Source: an uncultured Blautia sp. (GTDB taxonomy: Bacteria; Bacillota; Clostridia; Lachnospirales; Lachnospiraceae). From it: a DNA stretch of 29,335 bases. A program made the position numbers and the translations under genes. Positions within the stretch are counted from its first letter, which is position 1. Every line of letters begins with the position of its first letter. A model generated the notes under the pieces. That model made no database searches, was not told the DNA's origin, and saw only the letters and a program-made list of their open reading frames with translations. Location: assembly GCA_934358405.1 (NCBI GenBank), contig CAKRKL010000010.1:1-29335 (forward strand), read 5' to 3'. Shown here piece by piece: positions 1 to 7,961 of this stretch.

Positions 1-176
1 GCTCTTAACGGAAACGAGATCCACTGCCTACGAAGACTTAACATCGAAGGCTCTCCTGAGATGTTTAGTCGCAGTTGACAGTTAGCTCGTTGGAGTGCCT
101 GGACGACCTGCGATGAATATACATTGCGAACTCACGTCCTGGTAACAACTGCTTCACTAAGTCCCCCTCCAGTTTA
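1..176. other. Unexplained structured stretch at window edge, no gene recognised
   Basis: This lies downstream of the permease stop, where an ABC ATPase gene would be expected, but no ABC ATPase start can be read. Only short ORFs occur. The longest with a plausible ribosome site is a GTG-started ORF of about 30 codons on the minus strand, resembling nothing I know. The sequence is rich in inverted repeats: around 34-43 with 61-70 (one mismatch), AACGAG near 13-18 with CTCGTT near 87-92, and a CCTGGACG/CGTCCTGG pair enclosing a TGCGATG/CATTGC pair near 98-158. This suggests a folded RNA or the end of a repeat element. A GAGGGGGA block near 165-172 (minus strand) resembles one in the repeat at 846-1012. 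Identity is unknown. Confidence 0.35.
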
Positions 177-827
177 CTAGCGATAATAATTCAGCCTCTT
201 TTCAATCTTATCCATGATCACGGCTACCAGAAGGTTAAACACATAGTAAAAAACAGCAGCCACCACAAAAGGAACCATTGTAGTCTGGGAGCTGGCGATT
301 TGTTTGGCAAGTGTGAACATCTCAGCCACAGCTACCACAAAGGCCAATGAAGTATCCTTGACCAAAGTGATTACTTCATTGGTGATGGATGGAAGAATTC
401 GTTTGAATACCTGCGGCAGAATAATACGGAAAAAGGTCTGAGCCTTAGAATAACCAAGAATCTGAGCTGCTTCGTACTGTCCTACAGGCATGGATTCAAT
501 TCCGCCACGGTAAATCTCTGCGAAATAGGCTGCGTAGTTAATGGCAAATGCAATAAACACCGCAATCAGACTGTAACCCATTGAAATGCGGATTCCGAAA
601 ATAAAGTATGGTCCAAAATAAACAACCATCAGCTGCAGCATAAGCGGAGTTCCACGCATGATAGATATATAAGCAGACACAATCCAACGGATCAACGGTA
701 TTTTTGACATTCTCCCCCAACAGACCAGAAGTCCAAGGGGAAGAGAAAAAATAAGAGTCACAAAGAAAATTTCGGTAGTTACCGTCATTCCCTTCGCAAG
801 CTGGCTTAACATCACACTAAAACTCAT
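177..827 (-). CDS. Polar amino-acid ABC transporter permease (HisM/GlnP family)
   Basis: Integral membrane subunit of an amino-acid importer, about 216 aa, the usual length for the His/Glu/Gln/Arg/Cys-type permeases. Hydrophobic segments follow one another: near residues 15-40, 60-75, 80-105 and 185-205. The EAA loop that docks the ATPase is clear as EAAQILGYSKAQTFFRIILP at about residues 119-138. It follows the binding-protein gene on the same strand, so the two form one transporter, although about 290 bases with hairpins separate them. I chose the ATG at 827. A TTG at 836 is also in frame; AGGAGG lies 12 bases before the ATG and only 3 before the TTG, so the start is uncertain. The substrate cannot be read from the sequence. 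The ATPase gene is not in the window. Confidence 0.92.
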   Translation of the reverse strand: MSFSVMLSQLAKGMTVTTEIFFVTLIFSLPLGLLVCWGRMSKIPLIRWIVSAYISIMRGTPLMLQLMVVYFGPYFIFGIRISMGYSLIAVFIAFAINYAAYFAEIYRGGIESMPVGQYEAAQILGYSKAQTFFRIILPQVFKRILPSITNEVITLVKDTSLAFVVAVAEMFTLAKQIASSQTTMVPFVVAAVFYYVFNLLVAVIMDKIEKRLNYYR

Positions 828-845
828 AGTTTTCAATTTCCTCCT

Positions 846-1012
846 GTTGATACTTGTATTTGTAAAGCGGACATTCGCAATCCGCTTCGCTACTTGCTCA
901 TGAACGCAGTCGCTTCGCGATATGTCAGTGGGAGCTGAAGGCTCCCACTGACATAAGCATCCCCCTCACCCGCCGCTTAGTGCTCCGCGCATTTGAAGCG
1001 GGGGAATGCTTA
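846..1012 (-). repeat. Structured repeat-like element in front of the permease gene (copy A)
   Basis: Read on the minus strand this has, in order: a branched stem (954-965 pairing with 1000-1012 with one bulged base, containing an inner CCGCTT/AAGCGG pairing); a perfect 15-bp hairpin (921-935 with 941-955, loop 936-940); a small TCGCGAAGCGA stem; and a GCGGA/TCCGC hairpin ending just before the permease ribosome site. The same order of blocks, at lower identity, occurs at 2010-2165 in front of the binding-protein gene. The variable long hairpin flanked by conserved blocks recalls the palindromic ends of IS200/IS605-type elements or a MITE; a cis-regulatory leader is the other reading. No transposase is present. 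Confidence 0.6.
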
Positions 1013-1031
1013 TCTGCGTTCAAACACGCTC

Positions 1032-1068
1032 TAAGAAAAGAGGGTGCGCAAGGTACCCTCTTTTCTTA
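1032..1068 (-). terminator. Strong hairpin between binding-protein and permease genes
   Basis: A perfect 14-bp inverted repeat (1032-1045 with 1055-1068) around a 9-base loop. On the minus strand the second arm is U-rich (CUUUUCUUA) and would act as a terminator or partial terminator after the binding-protein gene. This would let the binding protein be made in excess over the permease, as is common for such importers. Confidence 0.65.
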
Positions 1069-1114
1069 TATATTCAGCAATTTATTTTCTTTCAAACATG
1101 TTCCGGCTTATAAA

Positions 1115-1990
1115 TTATTCAGCCTCATCTTCAGCTGTATCTGTTGCTTCTGCATCATCAGCTGTATCTGCACTCTCATCTGCTGTATCCTTGCTGTCTT
1201 CCTCTCCAAGACAAAGCATATCAGCTACTTCATACTGTTCTGCCAGCTTGTCGATCTCGCCATCTTCATACAGCTTCATTACTTCTGCCCATACAGTATC
1301 CCGAAGTTCTTCATTTCCCTTGGCAAAACCAATGCCATACTGCTCACTCTGGATTGGCTCCTCAAGAATCTTATATTTACCCTCTTCTCTTTGAGCCAAC
1401 TGATATTTGGCAACACCGATATCAACTGCAACCGCATCTGCCGCACCGGAATCAATGTTCATAAATGCAGTATTGTAATCCGGGTTCTCAGTAAGAGAAC
1501 CGAAGCTGTCTGTCAGCTCTTTGTTATCTTCACTGTTCAGTGCGTCAAGTGCTGCGGAAGCTGCCTGCACCACTACGTTCTTGCCTGCCAGATCTGCCAG
1601 TGTCTCAATTCCGGAATCAGAAGCAACTACCATAACCTGTTCATTGTTCAGGTATGGGTCAGACCAGGTGTAATCATCCTCACGTCCGTTGATGGTAAAG
1701 CCATTCCAAATGCAGTCAATGTTTCCTGAGTTCAGCTCCATATCCTTAGAATCCCAGTTAATCGGCTTTTTCACAAGCTCCCATCCGAGATTGTCACACA
1801 CCTTCTGTGCAACATCCAGGTCAAATCCTACATACTCACCATTCTCATCCATATATCCAAAAGGTGGGTACTCTGCATCAAAACCAACTGTCAGTGTCTT
1901 ACTGTCTGCATCAGCATAAACAGTTACACCAGAACACACACCAGCTGCCATCAGCGCACTCATCATAATTGCCAGCATTCTTTTTTTCAT
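1115..1990 (-). CDS. Polar amino-acid ABC transporter substrate-binding protein
   Basis: Extracellular binding protein of an amino-acid importer, 291 aa (SBP_bac_3 family). The N-terminus MKKRMLAIMMSALMAAGVCS is a signal peptide. A cysteine at about residue 19 could be a weak lipobox, otherwise cleavage falls after the VYA near residue 26. The mature part starts with the typical TLTVGFDAEYPPFGYMDENG and contains the VGFDLDVAQ motif of this family; substrate specificity is not readable. The last ~30 residues are an unusual acidic Ser/Asp/Thr/Ala tail (repeats of DTADE, DTADD, DTAED), probably unstructured. The ATG at 1990 is preceded by TTTAGGAGGATAGATATT, so longer in-frame starts upstream are rejected. 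The permease follows after a hairpin. Confidence 0.93.
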   Translation of the reverse strand: MKKRMLAIMMSALMAAGVCSGVTVYADADSKTLTVGFDAEYPPFGYMDENGEYVGFDLDVAQKVCDNLGWELVKKPINWDSKDMELNSGNIDCIWNGFTINGREDDYTWSDPYLNNEQVMVVASDSGIETLADLAGKNVVVQAASAALDALNSEDNKELTDSFGSLTENPDYNTAFMNIDSGAADAVAVDIGVAKYQLAQREEGKYKILEEPIQSEQYGIGFAKGNEELRDTVWAEVMKLYEDGEIDKLAEQYEVADMLCLGEEDSKDTADESADTADDAEATDTAEDEAE

Positions 1991-2009
1991 AATATCTATC
2001 CTCCTAAAG

Positions 2010-2165
2010 TCCTGAGCCAAACGGATATTTGCGATCTGCATTTGCCACACGGCTCTGCTTTAAATAACTGCTTCGCAGTGTATCAGAAAGAGCAGTCTCT
2101 TTCTGATACAACCAAGTCCCTACCCACAGCTCAATGCGTTTTCACGCTACCGCGCTAAAGCATGT
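2010..2165 (-). repeat. Structured repeat-like leader of the binding-protein gene (copy B)
   Basis: This fills the predicted 5' untranslated region, from about the transcription start to the ribosome site. On the minus strand it carries GCGCGGTAGCG, GGGTAGGGACTTGGTTG, a perfect 14-bp hairpin (2079-2092 with 2097-2110, loop 2093-2096), a CTGCGAAGCAG stem, and TCGCAAATATCCG. The same blocks in the same order occur in copy A (GCGCGGAGC, GGGTGAGGGGGATGCTTATG, 15-bp hairpin, TCGCGAAGCGA, TGCGAATGTCCGC). The two long hairpins differ in sequence but keep length and position, which is compensatory change as expected of a folded RNA or palindromic element. Confidence 0.6.
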
Positions 2166-2169
2166 CTGT

Positions 2170-2198
2170 ATAGTAGCATATGAATACATTTCTGTCAA
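2170..2198 (-). promoter_or_regulatory. Sigma-A promoter of the binding-protein gene
   Basis: TTGACA (2193-2198), a 17-base spacer, then TACTAT (2170-2175) on the minus strand. The -35 box is a perfect match. Transcription would start near 2163 and run through copy B as a leader of about 170 bases. Confidence 0.7.
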
Positions 2199-2227
2199 TA
2201 TGAATTTTCTTAATCAGTCTCTATGAT

Positions 2228-2258
2228 TCAAAAACACAGGTTCTGTCATGAACCTGTG
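2228..2258 (-). terminator. Intrinsic terminator of the TPR/DUF5716/DUF5717 operon
   Basis: Perfect 9-bp stem CACAGGTTC/GAACCTGTG (2250-2258 with 2235-2243), a 6-base loop, then a TTTTTGAA tract on the minus strand. The first arm lies inside the last codons of the TPR-like gene and its stop codon falls in the loop, so terminator and coding end overlap. Confidence 0.88.
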
Positions 2259-3028
2259 CTTTTATGATACTCACCAGTTAATTTTTCCAGCATTTCATCC
2301 GTTTTTCCCGGACGTATGCTGATTTCTTTTTTCTTGGAAAAATGCTCCAGTGCTTCTTTTAACGCTTCTTTCACCTCAGAAGAAACATTCAGTTCCTTCA
2401 GCTTTTTCTCATATTCCTCCGGCTGCTTTGCACTTCTGTAGGCAAGTAGATAACAGATCAGCTCCTTTTCGCTGCTCTCTGTAAGAAATGCCTCCCAAAA
2501 GCATTCCACTGCTTTTTCCATCTGAAAAAGATAGCTGTACGCACATCCCAGATTATGCCAGATACTCATAGTAAGTCCTGGCTTCACCTGCTCCAGCCCA
2601 TCCTTTTTCAGAAGCTGCTGATACACCTTAATGGCACTTACGTACATTTTGTTTGTTACCAGCCCGTCTCCTTTTCGTTTCTGACGGATAAAAGGTGCTT
2701 CCTGATCCAGCTTTGCCAGCTTCACGTTTAATGCTTTAAGTTCATCATAGGTGAGATAATTAATTTCCTTAAAAACCGGATAAAGCACATCCTCAATATT
2801 TGCAAACTTACCAAGATGAGGACGAAGCTTTGCTGCAAGCCTTGGCAGGTCCAGCTCCTCACTGATCCAGGTGCATAACCCTTCATTCATAATAGAAGAA
2901 TCTACCAGATACAAATTGTGGTACAGGTAATAGCAAAGCTCTTCCAGTGAATAAATGTTTGTACTTATATTCTCAACAAAATAAGGTTTTTCCGCCTTTT
3001 TTGTCTGACATAAAATATATCCGCTCAT
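2246..3028 (-). CDS. TPR-like protein, last gene of the DUF5717/DUF5716 operon
   Basis: A 260-aa soluble protein of unknown function. The N-terminal ~100 residues (starting MSGYILCQTKKAEKPYFVEN) include IYSLEELCYYLYHNLYLVD. The middle part (about residues 125-200) looks like tetratricopeptide-type helical pairs: NKMYVSAIKVYQQLL, then SIWHNLGCAYSYLFQMEKAV and ECFWEAFL, with the expected small/aromatic spacing. The C-terminus is Lys/Glu-rich helix. No signal peptide or membrane segment is seen. It begins 13 bases after the actin-like gene, preceded by AAAGGAGAATAAAAA, and ends in the operon terminator. Cotranscription with its two neighbours suggests a shared complex, with this as an adaptor. 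That is inference only. Confidence 0.85.
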   Translation of the reverse strand: MSGYILCQTKKAEKPYFVENISTNIYSLEELCYYLYHNLYLVDSSIMNEGLCTWISEELDLPRLAAKLRPHLGKFANIEDVLYPVFKEINYLTYDELKALNVKLAKLDQEAPFIRQKRKGDGLVTNKMYVSAIKVYQQLLKKDGLEQVKPGLTMSIWHNLGCAYSYLFQMEKAVECFWEAFLTESSEKELICYLLAYRSAKQPEEYEKKLKELNVSSEVKEALKEALEHFSKKKEISIRPGKTDEMLEKLTGEYHKSTGS

Positions 3029-3041
3029 TTTTTATTCTCCT

Positions 3042-4319
3042 TTACCACTCCACCAATTCGTCCCAAACCTTACCGCTTGAAGGGAACATATCCCCAAAGC
3101 CCAGATCCTTCACAAGAACACGGCAGCGCTTCTGTGATACATACGCCATGGAAAGAGAAAGTCTTGTGGTCTTATTCGGGCGTTCGGGAAGGCCCGGTAA
3201 TCCCATGATCACCTTTTTTTTCTGCTTTTCGCCAAATGTTCCCACCACGAAAACAAGCTCCGCCGTATCATCCAGAATCAGCTCACAGCCAGCCTTACAC
3301 TCATACCAGTTCTTTCCTGCCTCAATAAGCGGATAGTAAGCAGGCGCTCCCATCACACGCATTTCCATGCCAATGTCTTTAAGCACAAGGGCAGGACTCA
3401 TGTAGCGGTAGCCCTTTAGCACCTTATCCTCCATACGCTCTTTTCCGGCAGCGCAGGCTCCCTTTGCAAAAAGATTATTCCCGTAATAAACCTTTCTTCT
3501 TTGCATACATAAGCTGCCAACAGACTTCGATGCCCATTTGGGATCAAAGCCATAGCCGGTAATCTGAATACTGGAAAACAGGCCAGTACCAAGGGTTTCT
3601 TTTATAAAATCACGGTAAGCCTCATCTCTGGCTTCCACTGCTTTTTCTCTTTCTGCTTCATCTGTAGTAAGAGAAGGAAGTGTAACTGTTTTTGGTTCCT
3701 CCAGACGTACCAGTACCGGTCTGGTGCTGCCATCCATAGTCAGCTGGCGAAATTTCACCTCATCCTGGTCAAAGGAGTACCATCCGATGCTGCGGTTCCA
3801 GGTTTCTCTTTTCTGGGTCAGGGAATAGTAATAGAAACATTCCCCATGATCCATAAGCATATACTGATTTTTATCAAAGCCTATATCCTGGCAGGCTTTC
3901 TCCATGTTTTTCACCTGTGTGTCCTCAAGCTCAGGAGTTGTGATCACCAGACACTTGGTGTTCTTCACAACGTCTGTCACTCCCAGGAATTTCAGCATTC
4001 CCCTGAAAAAAACACTAAGAAGCTCCCAGGGTTCTGTCTGCTCTCCAAGAAGCTGCACACTGTCTTCTTTTTTGCAGATCTCATACAGGTCATCTATCAG
4101 CTGTCCGCCCTTTTCCCGTGCAAAATATACAGCCTCCACACCAATTGTATATTCCTTTTGTTCTCCCCGTCTGCAAATACAGGTGGGAACCTCATATTCC
4201 TCAGTTCCTACCTTCATAGACACTGAGCAGGGTTCTTCCCCTTTCCGGTCATAATAGCAGATTTGGGAATAATCCTTTCCAAAATCAATCCCTATGATCA
4301 AATCACGAATTTCGTTCAT
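3042..4319 (-). CDS. Actin/Hsp70-like protein (DUF5716-type)
   Basis: A 425-aa protein that I place in DUF5716 by recognition, with an actin/Hsp70 ATPase-like layout. Residues 6-25 (DLIIGIDFGKDYSQICYYDR) match the phosphate-1 loop of that fold (compare Dna[15 protein letters not shown]). CLVITTPEL near 123 fits the following strand. ITGYGFDPKWASKSVGSLC near 260 followed by NNLFAKGACAAG fits the adenosine loop and the helix that ends in LGAA in DnaK. The phosphate-2 region appears degenerate (IGWYSFDQDEVKF instead of DLGGGTFD), so ATP binding without normal hydrolysis is possible. No substrate-binding domain like that of DnaK follows. The start is the ATG at 4319, four bases after the stop of the upstream gene, with GAGGA overlapping that stop (translational coupling); an in-frame start at 4346 lies inside the neighbour and is rejected. 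Confidence 0.82.
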   Translation of the reverse strand: MNEIRDLIIGIDFGKDYSQICYYDRKGEEPCSVSMKVGTEEYEVPTCICRRGEQKEYTIGVEAVYFAREKGGQLIDDLYEICKKEDSVQLLGEQTEPWELLSVFFRGMLKFLGVTDVVKNTKCLVITTPELEDTQVKNMEKACQDIGFDKNQYMLMDHGECFYYYSLTQKRETWNRSIGWYSFDQDEVKFRQLTMDGSTRPVLVRLEEPKTVTLPSLTTDEAEREKAVEARDEAYRDFIKETLGTGLFSSIQITGYGFDPKWASKSVGSLCMQRRKVYYGNNLFAKGACAAGKERMEDKVLKGYRYMSPALVLKDIGMEMRVMGAPAYYPLIEAGKNWYECKAGCELILDDTAELVFVVGTFGEKQKKKVIMGLPGLPERPNKTTRLSLSMAYVSQKRCRVLVKDLGFGDMFPSSGKVWDELVEW

Positions 4320-4323
4320 ATAT

Positions 4324-7300
4324 TCAGTCCTCTTCTGTAATGACAAACATTTCTTTTACATACTGTTCCTGGCAAAGATACTGCTTCAGTCCCTTTTTAA
4401 CCTCTTCACTCTTATCCAGCTTCCGTGCCGACAAAATCTGATTGATCATCTGATATTTGCTAAGCGGCGTACCCTCCACCTTACTCATGCAAAGTACTCG
4501 TTCCGGTGTTTTCTTTGTCTGTCCGTCACATTCCTCACAGAAATAATAGTGCAGAGTTTCCCCGTAAAATAAAGTAAAAAGCTTTGTAAAAATACCTTCA
4601 TACACATTTTTCAGTGGCTCTGTTTTATATTCCAGTGCTTTTCCAAGTCCTGTGTCCAGCGCATATACAAGCATTACCTTTGCATTTGGACTGGTATGGT
4701 ATTCCACGCAGGTTTTATCATCCATCTGATACAGGCTAAGCAGCTCCGGAGGCAATCTGTGGAAAAAGGAAAAGGCCATTTGATTATCCATACATTCCTT
4801 CAGCAGCTCTCTTTCTATAGAAAGAAATGCCTCTTTCCTGCTTTTCTCTTTGGAAAGCTCCTTAAACAATGCCAGATGGCATACTCTGTCTACTGCCCAT
4901 TTCTGCATATAAGCATTGATCAGGCAATTCTTCACAAAGGGGCTCATTACATATTCTTTTACAAAGATTCCATAAGAAACATGTGTCAAGTATCCGCTTA
5001 CGATCCATTCTCTTCCGCAATGATGGATATAGGATTCCAGCACACGCTCTCCTTCCTTGCGGTAATCTGTTGTAAACATGAAAAGCTGTAAAAGCTTCTC
5101 TTCCATGTCGTAGGTATCCATCTCAAATCCGCAGGCACTTTTCCAGATAGACAGAGTTTCATCAACCGGACCAAAACGGTATTTCATCAGGTAATTTAGA
5201 GTTACTTCATCGTAAAAGCCATTTCTGTACACATCTGATGCCAGCGCCAGAAGTTCTTCATCCTCAAGCATATCGCAGCGAACGATCATACGGCTTGTAA
5301 GCTTAAGAAGGCTTCTCATATCTACGCCCTCATAACCAAACTCCTCAACAATAGCAAGTGCCTGTGAAAAAAGTGCTCTGCTGATCAGAACCTCCAGCAG
5401 CTTTTGTCTGTCCACCCGGGCATATTCCCGGTAGTCCATCCTCTTCAGATAATCATCCAGATCCTCTCCATATACATGTTCTGCATAATAATCCAGGATT
5501 CTGCGACGAACCTTCTGCTTATATTCCTGACAAAATGCATCAGACTGTACCAGGCTCTGAAAAATATCCAGATTATTTCCGTCAAGCTCGTGATTCTCAC
5601 AATAGTGAAGAAGCACTCCCGGCTCCGTTACCCCAAGATTCAGCACCCTTTTTACTGCTGTGTCCTCATCCAGCACCTTCTTAAGGCTATAGTCTACTGT
5701 AGCACTGTATCTGCGCTGCTTGTCATCCTGAAAAAGGATTGCTGCATCTGCAGTGTAAATTCTCGGATAAGCCACACCCTGAACACAGGTGTAAATTTCT
5801 TCCTGCTCCATCTGGCTATGACGTACAATCACATAGCGAACCTTTTTGTCTTCAAAATACAGACGATGGGTAAACATTTTATCGGCAATCAGATCCCCGT
5901 CTTCCTTTGTATGCGGTTCCATAAGAAATTCCTGATATAAAGCCGCATAGCTTTCGTTCATTTTCCCCTCAGAAAGCTTCTTTGCGGCAAATTCCTTCAT
6001 ATTCTGCAAATAACTCTCATATGCAGCAGGCTCTTTATTCTTGTTTGCCGCAATACAGGAATAAATAAATGCTCGCTTGGAGTCTCCAAGAGAATCGCTA
6101 TTATAAGTAAAATACATCAGAAGAGCCTTTGGAAGCTCAATTTTCTTAGATGTATCCATTGTTTCCACATAATATTCATAAAGTCTGGTCAGGCGCAGTC
6201 CATGCTCCACAGCCAGGGAAAACCAGCGGAAATATTCCGGCTTCCGAGGGTTTCCTTTCATTACATATTTACAGATTGCTTCTAATGTATCATCAGATGC
6301 ATACAGATCATAGCCCTTTGCCATTGCCTGGTAAATGCTCTCATTATAATCCTTCTCATATCCGGAAAGATATGCAAGGCGCATTACCAGTTCTTCTGTA
6401 AGAAGATTTCTCCTTGCAGCAAAGCGGAACACCTGCCCCCAGAAGCTGCTAAGGCGATGAAGCAATGTCATATCCTTGCAGATAATTTTCCAGGCTTCCA
6501 GATATAAAAACGGGCTTGTACAGCCTTTATCAAACTGCTCTTCCAACACAAACAGTGCTTTTGAGGGTGTCTCCTTATATGCAGGATCCATTTTCAGAAG
6601 AATCCACAGAAGGACAAAGCTGTCACTTTTCTGCATATAGAAATTGCGGATTCGAGAAAGAGCATGAACCTTATCCTTATATAATCCGGTTAACGTACAC
6701 AGGTACAAATAGATTCCTGCAAACTCCAGATCATCCCTGGTGTAGGATTTGTCCTCATAATTTTCAAGCAGGGCGCAGGCTTCCTTGTGATGGTTCTCCA
6801 GATACAGAAGGAATGCCTCGTACATCTGGTATTCCGGATATTCGCAGCCGGATTGATGCAGCTGGTTCAAAGTGTAATGACTGCTTGCACACCATGTGGA
6901 AAAATCCATCCATTCACCGGTTCCCGGGTTTTCCTTCCTGACAAGATGACTTGCCACAGCAGTTTCATAGCACATATAAGACAAGCTATCCCTGAAAAGA
7001 TCCAGCTTACATTTCTTCTGGTTAAGACGGATATTCACATCAAGCTTACCACTGGTAGAAGCAACAATCCTATAAACCAGTTCCTCATAAGGACTTTTTA
7101 CCACAATCTGTCCGAACTGGTTTCCATTGCCAAGCTTCTCTTTATGAAGCAGATATTCAATCTCATAATGACTGCCTATAAAGTCCTCGTCTGTTACTAC
7201 CTTGCGGGGAATTTCCAGAAAATCTCCGGTTGCCTCCACATCAAGGCGCAAATGTCCCCATCCACTTCTCTGTATATAGAAGGATTCCTTCACAGAATCC

Positions 7301-7923
7301 TTCAGCTCATAGTATTCTTTTCCCACTTCTCTGGCACTTATGGTAACCTTTTCCTTTTTGCCTGCGGCAATAAGAAATTCTTCCAGATGCTGATAGGTAA
7401 CAGGCTGTTTGGATAAGCCCTGATAAAGAGTCTGGATCTTCCTGTTCTCTTTTTCAAGAATCAAGGCGAAGCTGCTGTCCTTAAAAATACGGAATGCTTC
7501 TCTAAAATCATCCCTTGCAATCTGCACAAAGGCATCCAGGTTATCCACAACTCCTGTAAAGCTGCGGATTTCATCTTTCTCAATCTCTATTTCAAAGGGA
7601 ATACGCGCTTCCCCCACATTGGTAGTAAAACACAGCCAGCCCTTCAGGCAGTCCCCTGGAATAAGTCCTACCGTATCTATCCCGAAGGGAAGCCGTACTG
7701 TAGTTCCTGAGATATGATCCATTCCAGGCACCACACGACGGCTGGAAGAGGTAACAAAGCCGCGGATTCTGCGGTTATCCTCTGTTCCTACGTACACTTC
7801 GCCTCTCTTTTTTTCACCGGCCTTCATAGTCATGGTGATCTTCTCTTTAGAAAAAAGAAGCTGCGGCTGCTCATATTCAAACTTTCCACTTAAAAGCTGT
7901 TCGATCTTTTTTTTCAAAATCAT
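4324..7923 (-). CDS. Giant helical-repeat protein (DUF5717-type), first gene of the operon
   Basis: A 1199-aa protein of unknown function, recognised as DUF5717-type. The N-terminal ~125 residues look like beta-rich modules: KITMTMKAGEKKRGEVYVGT, the conserved-looking SSSRRVVPGMDHISGTTVRL, and FEIEIEKDEI. Another beta-rich piece lies around 235-310. From about residue 330 on it is almost entirely amphipathic helices with repeat character (YQMYEAFLLYLENHHKEACA, AGIYLYLCTLTGLYKDKV), like an alpha-solenoid scaffold. CEECDG near 1140 is the only Cys pair. There is no signal peptide or membrane segment, so it is probably cytosolic. AAGGTG precedes the ATG. It has its own consensus promoter and is translationally coupled to the actin-like gene. 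The size and layout suggest a scaffold for that ATPase; this is inference. Confidence 0.85.
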   Translation of the reverse strand: MILKKKIEQLLSGKFEYEQPQLLFSKEKITMTMKAGEKKRGEVYVGTEDNRRIRGFVTSSSRRVVPGMDHISGTTVRLPFGIDTVGLIPGDCLKGWLCFTTNVGEARIPFEIEIEKDEIRSFTGVVDNLDAFVQIARDDFREAFRIFKDSSFALILEKENRKIQTLYQGLSKQPVTYQHLEEFLIAAGKKEKVTISAREVGKEYYELKDSVKESFYIQRSGWGHLRLDVEATGDFLEIPRKVVTDEDFIGSHYEIEYLLHKEKLGNGNQFGQIVVKSPYEELVYRIVASTSGKLDVNIRLNQKKCKLDLFRDSLSYMCYETAVASHLVRKENPGTGEWMDFSTWCASSHYTLNQLHQSGCEYPEYQMYEAFLLYLENHHKEACALLENYEDKSYTRDDLEFAGIYLYLCTLTGLYKDKVHALSRIRNFYMQKSDSFVLLWILLKMDPAYKETPSKALFVLEEQFDKGCTSPFLYLEAWKIICKDMTLLHRLSSFWGQVFRFAARRNLLTEELVMRLAYLSGYEKDYNESIYQAMAKGYDLYASDDTLEAICKYVMKGNPRKPEYFRWFSLAVEHGLRLTRLYEYYVETMDTSKKIELPKALLMYFTYNSDSLGDSKRAFIYSCIAANKNKEPAAYESYLQNMKEFAAKKLSEGKMNESYAALYQEFLMEPHTKEDGDLIADKMFTHRLYFEDKKVRYVIVRHSQMEQEEIYTCVQGVAYPRIYTADAAILFQDDKQRRYSATVDYSLKKVLDEDTAVKRVLNLGVTEPGVLLHYCENHELDGNNLDIFQSLVQSDAFCQEYKQKVRRRILDYYAEHVYGEDLDDYLKRMDYREYARVDRQKLLEVLISRALFSQALAIVEEFGYEGVDMRSLLKLTSRMIVRCDMLEDEELLALASDVYRNGFYDEVTLNYLMKYRFGPVDETLSIWKSACGFEMDTYDMEEKLLQLFMFTTDYRKEGERVLESYIHHCGREWIVSGYLTHVSYGIFVKEYVMSPFVKNCLINAYMQKWAVDRVCHLALFKELSKEKSRKEAFLSIERELLKECMDNQMAFSFFHRLPPELLSLYQMDDKTCVEYHTSPNAKVMLVYALDTGLGKALEYKTEPLKNVYEGIFTKLFTLFYGETLHYYFCEECDGQTKKTPERVLCMSKVEGTPLSKYQMINQILSARKLDKSEEVKKGLKQYLCQEQYVKEMFVITEED

Positions 7924-7961
7924 TCACCTTACGTCTTTCGTTTTCTTTCGACTCTTTCATT

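Noticed and set aside
80..172. GTG-started ORF of about 30 codons on the minus strand with a GGAGG upstream
   Set aside because: Too short, no resemblance to an ABC ATPase start or to any small protein I know, and lies in inverted repeats.
980..1729. 249-codon open frame on the plus strand
   Set aside because: It lies antisense to the binding-protein gene and the hairpin region, has a Cys/Ile/Phe-rich composition typical of a reverse-strand shadow, and has no ribosome site.
6787..7416. 209-codon open frame on the plus strand
   Set aside because: Antisense to the 1199-aa gene; no start context and no family resemblance.
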